Origin: Ophiosphaerella korrae
Lineage: Eukaryota; Ascomycota; Dothideomycetes; Pleosporales; Phaeosphaeriaceae
Assembly (NCBI GenBank): GCA_028456385.1
Contig: JALNQF010000116.1
Span: forward strand, 1-64,000
Direction: 5' to 3'
DNA: 64,000 nucleotides
Made by a program: the position numbers and the translations under genes. The notes beneath the pieces are model-generated. The model was not told where the DNA came from and made no database searches. It saw only the letters and a list, made by a program, of their open reading frames with translations. Positions 38,333-49,041 of this stretch are shown piece after piece; position 1 is the first letter of the stretch, and each line of letters opens with the position of its first letter.

Positions 38333-40137
38333 TCAATCTGCCTTCACGAATGTTCTGGCTTTGTATTCTTCGACCAAACCTTTGAAATCATGGGGACCAT
38401 GCGAGCCAAATACTGTGCTCCATAGCCCGGTTTTCCTATTGACTTTCAAGTGGAGATCATCCAACAAACAATCCACGTAAGGAAAGCTATCAAAAACAAG
38501 ATCTGCATGCTTGCTTGCGGCTCCGCCGCATTCTTTGGGCCGTCTCAGCATCCCGTACACTCCATTCAGTATTGCGTCATATCTTATTGCCTCAGGATCG
38601 ACTTTAGAACGATCAAGCCCTTCTATCTTGTCGTCGAAATATGCTGTTATCCATAGAGCTTGAGCTTCAGCAACAGGCACCGCATGGACCGAGGCGTGTG
38701 CCCCAATATAAGCTAGATTCCTGTGTTCCAGGTGTGTCGGGTGCCAAGGTACCATAAATCGATAGAGTTGCTCTGAAGCGGCAAAACTAAGTTCTCTATC
38801 ACCAGGTTTAAGCTTCGGTGCGTTCATCAGCCTCTTCTGAAGTGTCTTCAGATAATTCAACTGGTTGGAAATGTGCAATTTCGCTCGTTCAATGTCCCTC
38901 TGGACTGCTCCTGTTGCGGCAGTCAATGGTGTGCAACCATCTTGGAATCGAATAATGGGCTTTGATTTCCACCCTGTACAACAAATCAAACCTTCAGCAT
39001 CTAATTGCTCACCATCCTTGAGAATGACTTTGTTCGTTTTGAGACAATCTATCTCCGCGATACGAATTCTGATCTTCCCTTCACGAACGAGTTGAAACCA
39101 ATCAGTCTTATAGTTGTGAATACTAAGAGAATTGCCCATCCAGAATGGAGTTGTCCATGGTTCAAGCTTTGCCAATTCGGGATGCGTTTTGTATCCGTTG
39201 ATAGATTTAATCTTCCGATCTAGGGCGTTCCAGAAGTAATTGCACAACCTCTTACCGATACTTGTACCATGTAGGAAGTACGACCACCATGCTAAGGGTC
39301 CTTTGCTACCATGGAGAGTGGGGTCAAAAGCCATGAAAAACCTCGTAGAAGAAAGGGCAGCTAAAGACACCCTCAGTGGGCCCCAATCGAAGGCTTTGGG
39401 CCACACATAGCTCGGACCTCCGCCAGACGGTCTGATGACCATCGTCACCTGGGATCCATGTCGTGCTGCATCGTAGCAAACGTCCCACGCGGACTTATTA
39501 CCGCCCACGACCACAATATTCTTGCAAGAGGCCAATTCAGTTGCCTTCTCCTTGAGCTGCTTCGAATGTATGACGGGTCCCTCAAAACATTCTTTGCCGG
39601 CAAAGGTTGGCATGTTCGGCTCTGAAGTAAGACCAGTAGCAATCACCAGGTTTTTGGCAACAACAAAACCTGTGGCGTCCTTGATGCTCTTCATCTCACG
39701 CAGCTCAAGCAACCATGTTCCATCGTCTCTGAGTGATGCAGATTGCACAGTAGTGCCAAGTCTACATCGGCTTTTGAAGTTATAGTGAGCCGCTACATCG
39801 TTGAGATACTCATGCACGACCCGACCTGGGATATGCGTACGTGGCTTCGCGGAATAGCGTTCTGGCGTCATTGGAAAGTCGCTGAATTCGTATGATCCCA
39901 GAACGTTATTGGTCTTCAAGTTTAGATATAACCTCTCAAGTGCCCATGAGCCTCCGATCGATTCTGCGCTATCAACGAGGAGAATTATGGCATCCGGGTG
40001 GATCTCAGTATATGTTTTAGCCATGGCAATGCCGTGCATGCCTTACAGCCGCTTTTCGTCAGTATTGTGTAGGATGCTAAGCACGGAAAGGGTCCTATAC
40101 CTGTGCCTACGATGAGGAGATCAACTTTCTCAGGCAT
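38333..40137 (-). CDS. Flavin-containing monooxygenase
   Basis: Two-exon model, complement(38333..40041, 40101..40137), 581 aa. The 59-nt intron has a GTATAG donor, an ACTGAC branch site and an AG acceptor. It splits the FAD-binding motif, and the join restores VDLLIVGTGMHG (residues 5-16, GxGxxG); without exon 1 the protein would lack it. Further signs: VIATGLTSEPNMP (about 145-157), FEGPVIHSKQL (about 165-175, the FMO-type F-x-G-x3-H-S box), a second nucleotide-binding motif VGGNKSAWD (about 191-199) for NADPH, and a CTGW segment late in the protein. Members use NADPH, O2 and FAD to oxygenate small molecules, and many serve fungal secondary metabolism. The frame is intact with no RIP-type damage. 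Its substrate is unknown. Dead regulator and lyase-like genes lie on its 3' side. Confidence 0.93.
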
Positions 40138-41467
40138 TCCGGTCAATGATACCAACCGAAAAGGAAGATGGGGAAATTGTCAGGGCTAACAAATATAGAC
40201 ACCGTTCATGGGTCTGTTCTTCGCTCGACTTAAGCAAGGGGAAGATCGCGGCTGAAACCTTTAAGTTGTGTCCTAGGATTCTTTTGCCCGATCGAAACCC
40301 AGAATCGGCTACCTTATGAAGGACTACCATCTTGTCAAGACTCAGCAGATTCTACCTTGTCTGGGCGCTAAGCTAGGCGCTAGTCCTTTATCAGCCCACT
40401 ATAAAACTTATGTTATAACACGGAAGGATTAGTCACTCGGCGTCGGATAACTATGCATTTTCCACACGATCCTGGAGGCAGCTATATGTTGACAAGACCC
40501 CTTATCACAATACGAATGCTAGAATCAGCACGATGTGCACCGCCTGCAGGGACGTATCCGTCATGCGCTATTGGATTATTCAACTCTTTATTATCCGTAC
40601 CCGGAGCAGGACCCCTTGCGATAGAGAGCTATTTGAATGCGCGATTGATAAACGCTAAGCTTGGAGTTCTGAGCGGTGCGGAAATGTATGTGTATCAAGA
40701 CGGAGATGGATAGATACCACGAAGCTGTGCACATATTTTCCGAATCTGTCTCGTTTCCCGCAAGAGGGTCTTACGGTAGGCCAGATAGTAGTGTTTTTCT
40801 AGATCGGCTGTTCGCCTGTAAAGTATGTTATATTAAAAGGCCTTTCTTGGATTTACAGAATATCATAGAGCACCATCCACTAGCCTACCAGCCAGTTCAA
40901 TCGAGTACTGTCGCAAGAAATCAATGATCCTTGCAAGGGATCAACGATCTTCGGCACAATACGAAGCTCTACAACCGGAGCTAAGATCAGATGAGCACGG
41001 AACCTGAACGGAACAGGAGGAACTAAAAGATCCGGTGATCTCACGTAGATATATAAACCATCTCTTTTGTAGTTACTTAGAATCAATGATCATCTCCCAT
41101 TCATTCCTAAGCTCACGATCTCACAACAAGTACTAACAAGATTCGTCTTCCCCTCCTAAAACTCGACCTATCCTAAACGCACCGAGTTATTTCAATAGTT
41201 AGGCTGGAGGGAAATATAGGCTTTGAAGCGCTGTCTTACAAGCGCTGTGATAGTGGCAGAACATAGCGAGAATGATTATCTAGAGAATTCATTAGACAAT
41301 ATAAGAGAACAATTTGTAGTCCATGGCTGATCTCTACTTAATTGGGTGTCAGCGCGCTCAAACTCCTTTTCACTATCATAGTTAGATTGCTAAGTAATTC
41401 GCTTCTTATTCCCATTCTCCTAGGCTTCCTCGTTGTTAACTGCACGAGTAATCAAGGACGCATTGCT
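40138..41467. other. Intergenic, promoter side of the monooxygenase gene
   Basis: Contains the 5' flank of the monooxygenase gene and the 3' flank of the first membrane-protein gene. Open frames up to 86 aa (40453-40713, plus) show no family pattern. No RNA gene or transposon is seen. Confidence 0.4.
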
Positions 41468-42865
41468 CTAGGCCGTAGAGATGCGACCTTCCACATCAAC
41501 AACAACGCCCTTGGGTGGATGTGTATTTTCACCCTCAATATCAGCTAATGGGAAGTCATCTGAGGAATTGACAATCGCAGTTTCGCTCGCGGAATCCAAG
41601 ACGGTCTTTCGCTTCGTCGTGCGACTTAACCCTGATGCAGTGAATGATTTATTACCGCTCCGATATGCATTGATGCCGCTGCCAGGTGGGTAGTAATTGG
41701 TGCGACCGTGGCCACTTGGGATGAGGGACGGGAGGATTCGTACAATCAAAGGCCTCAAAGTCGACAGGCAGGCACAGAAAATGGCGGTGTTAAGCTCGAT
41801 GGAAGACCAGTTTGCGACGCCAACGTTTTCCCACGATGGGTCTGTAGTTATAGTGGCGAGATATAGGCTATGAAGCCGCAAGACTGAGACAATGCAAATG
41901 CTACAAATTCGAGACATACGAAGTTAGTAAGAGGGTTACACGAGAATACACATGGGAAGAAGCTTACAAGAACCCAACCATGAAGACCAAATATAGACCA
42001 ATCTTTTGCCTTGCTGAGAGTTGAAGCCTCTTTATCAAGGGCACTGGGATCATTACAATCATGAAATCAGTTGCAATATTTATTCCCGCATTAATAAACC
42101 AAATTAGCCTAGTCGGTAGGCACTTTCCAGGGACGGTCACATCCCAGAATGAGGCGATTGGGATGCAGAAGAAGATCGCGGATAAAGTCGCCCAGAGACC
42201 GTAAATGATGACAATGGCCATTTGAGCGTAACAAATTCGCTTGACGTTACAAGTGGTAAAGATCCTGAGGTACTGGAAAAGGACAGAGATTTTGGCGAAC
42301 GTGAGGCTGACGTTGTACAATGGGATTGTAATGTAAGCAGCCTTGATAGCGTTAGCAACTTGGTCTGAATTCGTTCGCATCCCGGGCCTTTTCATCTTCC
42401 AATAGGAAATTAGCATACCTTTAAAAATCTAGCCAGTTGTTGAGGAGAAAGTAGGTTGATATGTTGACCAAGTCCGTTCTCAGCCTCTGCACAGCGTCAG
42501 CCCAATAAAACTTGGGTAGATGCAGGTGGCAACTTACGTATAACCATCCCAATAGTATTTGCGATAGAAAATAACTTGACGAGGAATCTATTTAGTTATT
42601 TGTTAGAGTGGCATTCTTGACAACTTACTAGAGAAACGAGTATACACCAATCATCACGCCCCAAAATATTGAGCATTCGAGTCCGCGTGATGAAGCGTAG
42701 AGTGACAACCAGACCTGCTAGACTAACAGCGGTAATCGCGCATGCGGCTACCAGGCCCCCACGAGGAGTAAGGCCAAGAGACCCTTGTTCTACCATATTG
42801 TCGGTGTTAAAGTTGAACAGATCAATTGTGGAGAAAGGATCCACCTTGTCCTGACCCTCTGGCAC
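41468..42865 (-). CDS. Rhodopsin-domain seven-helix membrane protein 1
   Basis: Five-exon model, complement(41468..41900, 41968..42341, 42419..42486, 42538..42574, 42629..42865), 382 aa. All joins keep frame and rebuild the family pattern. About seven hydrophobic helices are seen. Family marks (fungal rhodopsin-domain/PTH11-related integral membrane proteins, PF20684 type): RDDW after helix 1, NGLGQH before helix 3, FAKISVLFQYLRIF, a Cys-Pro-Trp loop (FFCIPIASFW), ATDFMIVMIPVPLIKRLQ, GFFICIVSVLRLHSL, and W-SSIELNTAIFCACLSTLRPL in the last helix. There is no N-terminal CFEM domain. The C-terminal 80 residues are Ser/Asp-rich and cytoplasmic by inference. The second intron junction (CAAG acceptor at 42,575) was chosen for frame; a TAG 13 bases earlier does not fit. 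A Met 23 codons downstream is an alternative start. Function in this family is mostly unknown; some members sense surface cues. Confidence 0.9.
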
Positions 42866-44881
42866 CTTTGCGTTTTAAGACACTTTTTTGGCCTAAAAGA
42901 CATTTTTAACTCGCTCCTATTTCGAAGTTTCCCGTGCACTAGTCGTGACCCCACACTTGGGGCTGGAAAATATCGATGGTATGACTACTGCCTCGTGTCT
43001 TTGCACGCCGATCATGGCCAAGATTAAATCGTGGCGAATGGGGACCGCGCTGACCAATTGAATGGCTGATAGCTTCCGGCATTGTTCAGGAAGATTGATG
43101 GCAATATCCGACTTGAGGTTGCCTACACCTAGGGGCCATATTTGGTGGCTGCAGAACGCAGAACGCAGTGGTCACTATGGGCACCCGCGTCTCGCTACAC
43201 CTCTATCTGCGTCAGTAGTCTTCCCTTCAACCATCCAAGACGAATGCGTCACGGGACAATTATATGTACTCTCATGCTAGAACAGCAGGATAATCAGCCT
43301 TTCTGCCCATTTACGAAACGTAACCTATCAAGCGGCGACTTCACGCTATTCCAACCAGGCAACCACGCTTCCCTCTATCCTCATGGCTTCGAAACGAGCT
43401 TACTTGACCTGTCTTCTCCTTCAGCACAAAATCTCGCTAATAACGTAATCCACGAGTCATCGGCTTTCTAACAAATGCAAAGAAACTTCGCAGGCCATCC
43501 TTGTAGCGATAGCAGCCTCCGGTCGCTTTACATCGGTGTGCACTCAGACCACATCCGTTGGCAAAAGTCTAGCTGTGGGGAGGCGGGAAACCCAAATTTG
43601 GTCCGTGACTGACGCCTGAAAACGAGCAATGCATCGAGTTCATCTACGGCCTCCCTGGACTGAGTTGATGGGTTAGACGTCCCCACTGCTGTTGTGATGG
43701 AACGTGCTTCTTTACAGCGTTTCTGAGGCGGCGGTATTCATCTGGCAAACTTCGCAGCGGGGTTAGCTAGCCCACACCGCCACTCATCCCGCCCAAGTCC
43801 CTATCAAAACTACTCCGCCCATCTTTCAGCCCACGTCGGACCCAGATGCGCATTGCAACATCTACCTTCATCGAAGAGCGCACGCAGCGCCACTTTATCT
43901 AAACATCATGTCGAGCTCAAATGCGCTTCCCAACCCCTTTTGCGTCTACTGGGAGCACGAATATAGCCCAATCATATCATACCACGTATCCACACACATA
44001 AGCTTAGCATCGTTGTGGGCATTGCACACGACACCCTTTCCCAAGTGCCTCATCGCTGTCGCCTCCCCACTAACCCATTCTACTGCCACAAGTCCGATGC
44101 CTATTGCATCCATGCCAATTGAATTCGCATATCCCTCGTGGAACCTGGTGCACTCCTCCAGGACACTACTTGCACCGCGCGACCCGGAGTCGAGCACAGC
44201 CAAGACGTCGCGCATTGCTAACTCACCCCGCTCCGCAATCGGTATGTTCACCGGCATAGAAGAATATGTTTATCGGAGGAGGAACGCGACGAGGATCAGA
44301 ATGATAGATACGCAGGTCGATGAACACGCCTCTTGCGAACGACTTTTCGTACTACAGGATATGGCAGGTGGAATGAAGCGTCTGGTACCGGGGATGGTGG
44401 CCGACGGAACACAAAGAAGTGTCTGGGCCCGGTCCTAAGCTTCCCTCGTCGACCCGTAAGCCTTGATAACCTGGCGGATAAATCTGCATAGATATTACCC
44501 TTCATGCCTCCTCTAATCCCACTCCGGCACTAGAAACGCCTTATCACAATTTTAATATCAAGTGCCCTTACGAGTCCTAAAGTTATCCGTGAGAACTAAC
44601 TATTTTACTTTCTACAGTACTAGAGGCTTTATATTATCTCTACCTACAGAAGGTCTTAATAACGGGTCCCTTTGATCGTAATACTATACTTGTAGACACT
44701 TCAATGAAAGATTTTAAGTAGCTCAAGTATCCTCTAGCTACCATATCTAATGTAGTTAAATCCTTCTTTTCTAGTAAACGAAGAGTTCGTCTACTCAGGG
44801 TAACAGTTAGGCGCAATGTCATTTGGGACTTGAGTATGAAATCTGAATCAAATCATTTGAACTACGGAGTATACACCCTCC
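42866..44881. other. Intergenic, about 2 kb, no supported gene
   Basis: Several overlapping open frames lie here, the longest 176 aa (43908-44438, plus) and, opposite it, 103 aa (43946-44257, minus). Neither shows a family I recognise; the minus frame, with Gly/Ala-rich hydrophobic runs, looks slightly more protein-like, and has an in-frame stop just upstream. I cannot decide whether either is real. AT-richer sequence at 44,540-44,880 may be decayed transposon DNA. Confidence 0.35.
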
Positions 44882-46634
44882 TTATGAATTTCCTTTCAGT
44901 TGAACAAGCTCTATGTCACTCCTATTACTTCGTTTATCCTCTTCCCAACTATCCTTACCTCTAGTCTCATTCCCGTCTTTGTGGTTTGTCGTAGTACGAC
45001 CATATTGGCAACTGCTAATCGTATCACCCCCTCCCTCACTGTCGATTTGTTCAAACTGCCCATGTTCTTTCCACCCTCCTGGATTATTAGTTTTAGTTAT
45101 CGTTATCTTATGGTTCACCATAATACCCCGGCTTCCGCCAATGGTATCGGTGCGTATAGTACGTGAATTGCTAGCTGACGAGGACTTGAAGTCGCGTCGG
45201 AGGTATGGGCGGAGAGACGGTATGCAGGTTACGATAAGACCGACAAGTATATCCAGGTTGGACCACAGCTCTAGAGGTTAAATATCAGTTTCGGTTGAAA
45301 TAGATGTTCAACAATTTAATCTGAGGAAAACATTCGCAGAAAATCGATGCGAATGGCAACCACTTTGAATCATGGAATGCCAAAATACAGGATAGCAAGT
45401 AAATTATGAGGAGACAGAACCTACCAACAGTAGTTAAGGATCGAAAGGGCTCAGGTCCGGTAATCTGCACCTTAAGAAAGCGGGTCAAGGAGAAACCAAT
45501 GTCTACAGCGCCCAGTAGGAGAACACAGTAAACACCAATCTTCATTGGTAGTTGGAGTTGGACTTTGCTCATCAAGAAGAAGGGAAGAACGAAGACTGCA
45601 TTTACCACATTAGTATTTGTTTATCCCACAGCATTGTTTGAACGAAAAGCGTGACCAAATGTAAGAAGTTTTGGTACGTCTAGTAAATAGTGGCTGCGCA
45701 TCCTCAAAGTTTGCTGAAAGGCACTTGTAGTGGATATCTTGGAAACAACTTACTAGCTATGCTCCCGGTAAAGTGCAACACCCAACCGACCTGAAAAATC
45801 CGCTCTTGGAACACACCATCACACATGGCTTCCGGTTTGGATATTTGCCTACATTGAGGAAGCGCGGATTAGTCGCTTTTCTTCGCTTGTATGCAAGAAG
45901 GACCTTCCGGGAAGACGTACCAATTTCTTTGTATTGGCCAGCACAGAAAAAGCTGTAGGCTCATTGAAACGGCGAAGGCAATGATGCAATATCCTAATGT
46001 AATCCACAATGCAATCCGCAGCTTCACCATGAAGATGGGAAATAATTGGAAGTAGATTGCCACGAGAGACAACTTGCAAAAGTACAAAGTCATATAAAAG
46101 GGTATAGCACTACACCAAGACATCTGTTAAAGTAAGTATGGGACACCTAGTAGCCAGAATACAGGCATGGTGGGAAATATGGATGAGGAGAGAAAAGAGA
46201 ATACAGGTAAGTAGAACAAGTCCTTGATCGACTAATATAGACTGGTAAGGTTTACTAGAAGTAAGAAGATTGCGTACCTTTGAGGCATACTCGATCGTTG
46301 CCATTGGAGCATCAAAGTTCAGCAAGGAGTAGTCGATTTCAGCTCTTAGTACGCCGATTTTATAGAATACAAAGTCGAAGCTCACTGTTGCAACGGCTGT
46401 ACACCACGCAGTACCCATGAGTACATCGCTTATAAGTAGCCGCCGAGTTTCGTGTATTTTGATTCGTAAGTAATATCGCGCAGATATCATCACCAGCGCA
46501 ATAATCGTAAGTGTAATATTTACAGCCTGATAGCAGGAATCGACTGTCAGCAGAGGCTCTTATGCAAGTCATTCAATGCTTCGTGCAGGGGTACATACCA
46601 GGATCGTAGACCCGGGGACTTTGTATTTGACCAT
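44882..46634 (-). CDS. Rhodopsin-domain seven-helix membrane protein 2
   Basis: Six-exon model, complement(44882..45270, 45425..45595, 45754..45848, 45921..46123, 46278..46526, 46599..46634), 380 aa. An in-frame TAA lies just before the first ATG. Introns are 72-158 nt; the shorter ones have clear branch sites (GCTGAC, GACTAAT, TACTAAT). Joined, the exons give a complete member of the fungal rhodopsin-domain family: helix 1 ending SARYYLR, ISDVLMGTAWCTAV, IPFYMTLYFCKLSLVAIY, a short loop CWPIQRNWQISKPEAMC, VGWVLHFTGSIAIFVLPF (two joins), KIGVYCVLLLGAVDI and ELWSNLDILVGLIVTCIPSL. The hydrophilic C-terminal tail is rich in Gly, Asn, Asp and Lys. Two introns of 154 nt are longer than usual, so a tiny extra exon there cannot be ruled out. 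Only distantly like its neighbour at 41.5-42.9 kb, so not a recent duplicate. Confidence 0.88.
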
Positions 46635-48109
46635 ATCAGCAAATAGTTAAGGGGTGTGAGAAGTGGGCGGATGATGAACAAACAGTAGATTTCTACCGAG
46701 ATAGAATGAAGCGCTATGATTCTAGGAAGGCATTGATCCTGTCAAGGAGCCAGCACGAATGTTCCATATATTGCGGGTAAGAGCACGAGCACTTCGCGAA
46801 GTCCCAGAACCATGGTGCCCTGTTTGAACTTGTCTCCTTAGTCAACAGCCAGTCAGGGATAGAACCACACTTGATCAAGATGCCACTTTGTCTGATGGGG
46901 AACCAGGGCAGACCAATTGTGCTTTCGAAATCCCTATCTAACTTTAGCTAGGGTGCGCCCCTTTCTGCTAGACTGATAAGGTGAGCCTTTTCATGGGCCT
47001 CTCTGCGTTGTGCCGTGTCCCAAATAAAGACCGTGCCGCGACCGAGTTTAAGTGTGACATTGCGTTAGTGCGAGTATTCTGTGAATCATTCTGATCGGTG
47101 CGCCGGCCAATGGCGAGGTCCGTGCTCGAGTCACATGCTGGCCAATTGGGAGTTGAGATGGAAGCTGAGTTCCAGCTGGGCGACGCTTGGCACCTGTCCT
47201 AAACCCTATCAGCATGGGCATTGCGTTGCGTTGCGTGTCAGCGCAATCCAAGACCGTGCACGCGCGGGCATCGATCCGCTCGCCTAACATACTCGGCAAC
47301 GAACCTTATTATCCCTGAGATCCAGTTGAGGGCGCCCGATCCAGGTCGTGTTGGTACCCAAAGTTGGATTGATGAAAACATGGCAGTTGATAGTACACCA
47401 CAGATTCCCTCAACGCTGTGAGAAAGAGCTCCCGCTTCATATTGTCAATTATCGGGACAGCAAAAGACCTCTGGACAGCCGCTACTACCTTGCTACATCC
47501 ACCGTCCACATCAGATGAGTGACATTCTCCTGAACGAGCGATGATAAGCAATGCTAGCAAAACCTGGTCAGTTACCAAAGAAACCATTTCACTCAGCTTG
47601 CCAGTATGAGGGCTGGGGAGGATGGGTGGCACTAAGCGAATCAATGTTCTGTTCCATTTTATTTGTTGCGGTAAGCAGACGCGCAGAGCCGCAACACGAT
47701 CTTCATTGCCTTCCTTCACTCTTACATTCTCTACTGACATCGCTGTCCAATCTCTATCGCAAAGGCTTTGAAAGTAAACACGCGGACGCTTATACACGGA
47801 ATTCGGTGAAGCGCGTTCTTGGAAATGAATCTGCCCATCTCCTGTTGTTAGTGGCCTTACGCCGATGGCAAGATACCTCCCGGCGTAGTCTCAGACTGAC
47901 CTTGACACAGTGAGTGAATCAGTAGAGCTGCTAGTCTCTATGCTAGCATCCACAAGTAGACTAATAAATTGCATGCAGCTCTTTTCGAGCCGCCAGCTGA
48001 GAACGTCTGAAAATATGGGTAGCTGCTACGGCAGGCCTACTCCTCACCTAATCAAGTCTGGTTTGGGTATTATTCGAGCCAGGACTTTTTCGTAACTTCT
48101 TATTAGATC
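46635..48109. other. Intergenic, about 1.5 kb
   Basis: Holds the promoter region of membrane protein 2 and unassigned sequence. The longest frame is 162 aa (47309-47797, minus); a 120-aa frame overlaps it on the plus strand. No domain is recognised in either, and no splice pattern joins them to anything. CCAAT motifs lie near 47,110 and 47,140. Confidence 0.35.
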
Positions 48110-48263
48110 TCACCAAGAATCGGGTACCCATGCGAGAAGCGTTTGTGGCACAATTGACTTGGCCACCACAATTGGTTACTTAGGTAAGTAATCGCCAAAC
48201 GCTCCACAACATCGTGCGCGGAATAGATGGTACACATATCGATATTCATGATCACAATGGATA
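48110..48263 (+). pseudogene. Possible Harbinger transposase fragment
   Basis: A short plus-strand frame reads NIVRGIDGTHIDIHD (about 48,205-48,255). The core IDGTHI matches the segment around the first catalytic Asp of PIF/Harbinger transposases (DDE_Tnp_4). It ends at a stop after a few codons, and I cannot find the other catalytic residues nearby. A Harbinger-type MITE lies 200 bp downstream, which makes the reading more likely, but the match is short. Confidence 0.3.
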
Positions 48264-48470
48264 ACGTCAAACATTGACTATATTCTTATAATAATCTCTG
48301 AGCTTCAATCTCTTGTTAGAATGCGCAGCTCATTTTGCACTGAAGATACATGCGGTTGGGCTGATGTGATATCTATGGGCTCAATATGCATCATTCAAAC
48401 GACAGCAGGGTGCGAAAATAAGATTTGCATTGCGCCAACCTTTACCGCGACGCCTCTTCCACCTATATTA

Positions 48471-48956
48471 GGCCCTGTTTGGTACGCGCGCGTTGGAGCA
48501 GCCAGTGCGGCCTCCAGTGTGCGAGTAGTAGAGCCGAGTAGGTGGCCGAGGCCGTCCCTTAGTGTGAGCTTATATTTTGTAGTGAATTAAGGGTCGTGTT
48601 TGGTAAAGGTCCAATCCAAGGTCCAATCTAAAGTCACGTGACTTCAATTTTTTTAAGATTTGATAGATCTGGGCTTACACGTCGCTAGAGAGTCTATCGC
48701 ATGACTTTGTATTGGAGGTCAAATTTCTCACTGCACCTCTTGACCAGCAATACAACCTTAAAACGGTATAGACGCAGTAATTTTGGCGCTTGTAGGGGTG
48801 TAAAATTAGGTGGCGTACCTGGCGCCAATACACCTGTACTGGCCGGATGAATACCTGCTGGTTTACCAAACACGAGCCCAACTACAACTCTAATACGCCT
48901 CTGCGAGCGTGTTGGAGGTCCCACTGGCCTCTCCAATGCGCGCACCAAACAGGGCC
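48471..48956. mobile_element. Harbinger-type (Tourist-like) MITE, 486 bp
   Basis: The ends are inverted repeats of about 55 bp, starting with a perfect GGCCCTGTTTGGT on each side and continuing at roughly 80 percent. The element is flanked by TTA on both sides (48468-48470 and 48957-48959), the 3-bp target duplication typical of PIF/Harbinger elements. The terminal sequence itself is like that of Tourist-type MITEs. The inside has no transposase frame, so it would depend on a transposase made elsewhere. It shows no heavy RIP, which suggests recent arrival or low copy number. Confidence 0.82.
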
Positions 48957-49041
48957 TTAGCTTATCCGAGCCTTTCGATTGACCCTGGCAGTCCAGAGCA
49001 ACGGCAACGCCACTATTCTTTCATACACGCTCCCCATTAGC

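Noticed and set aside
43908..44438. 176-aa plus and 103-aa minus overlapping frames
   Set aside because: No recognisable domain, no splicing partner, and each could be the shadow of the other.
44640..44822. Possible hAT transposase C-terminal fragment
   Set aside because: A resemblance to the hAT dimerisation region (FFSSKRRV) is too short and lacks supporting motifs or terminal repeats.
47309..47797. 162-aa minus-strand frame as a regulator or enzyme fragment
   Set aside because: I could not match it to any family, and no neighbouring exon extends it.
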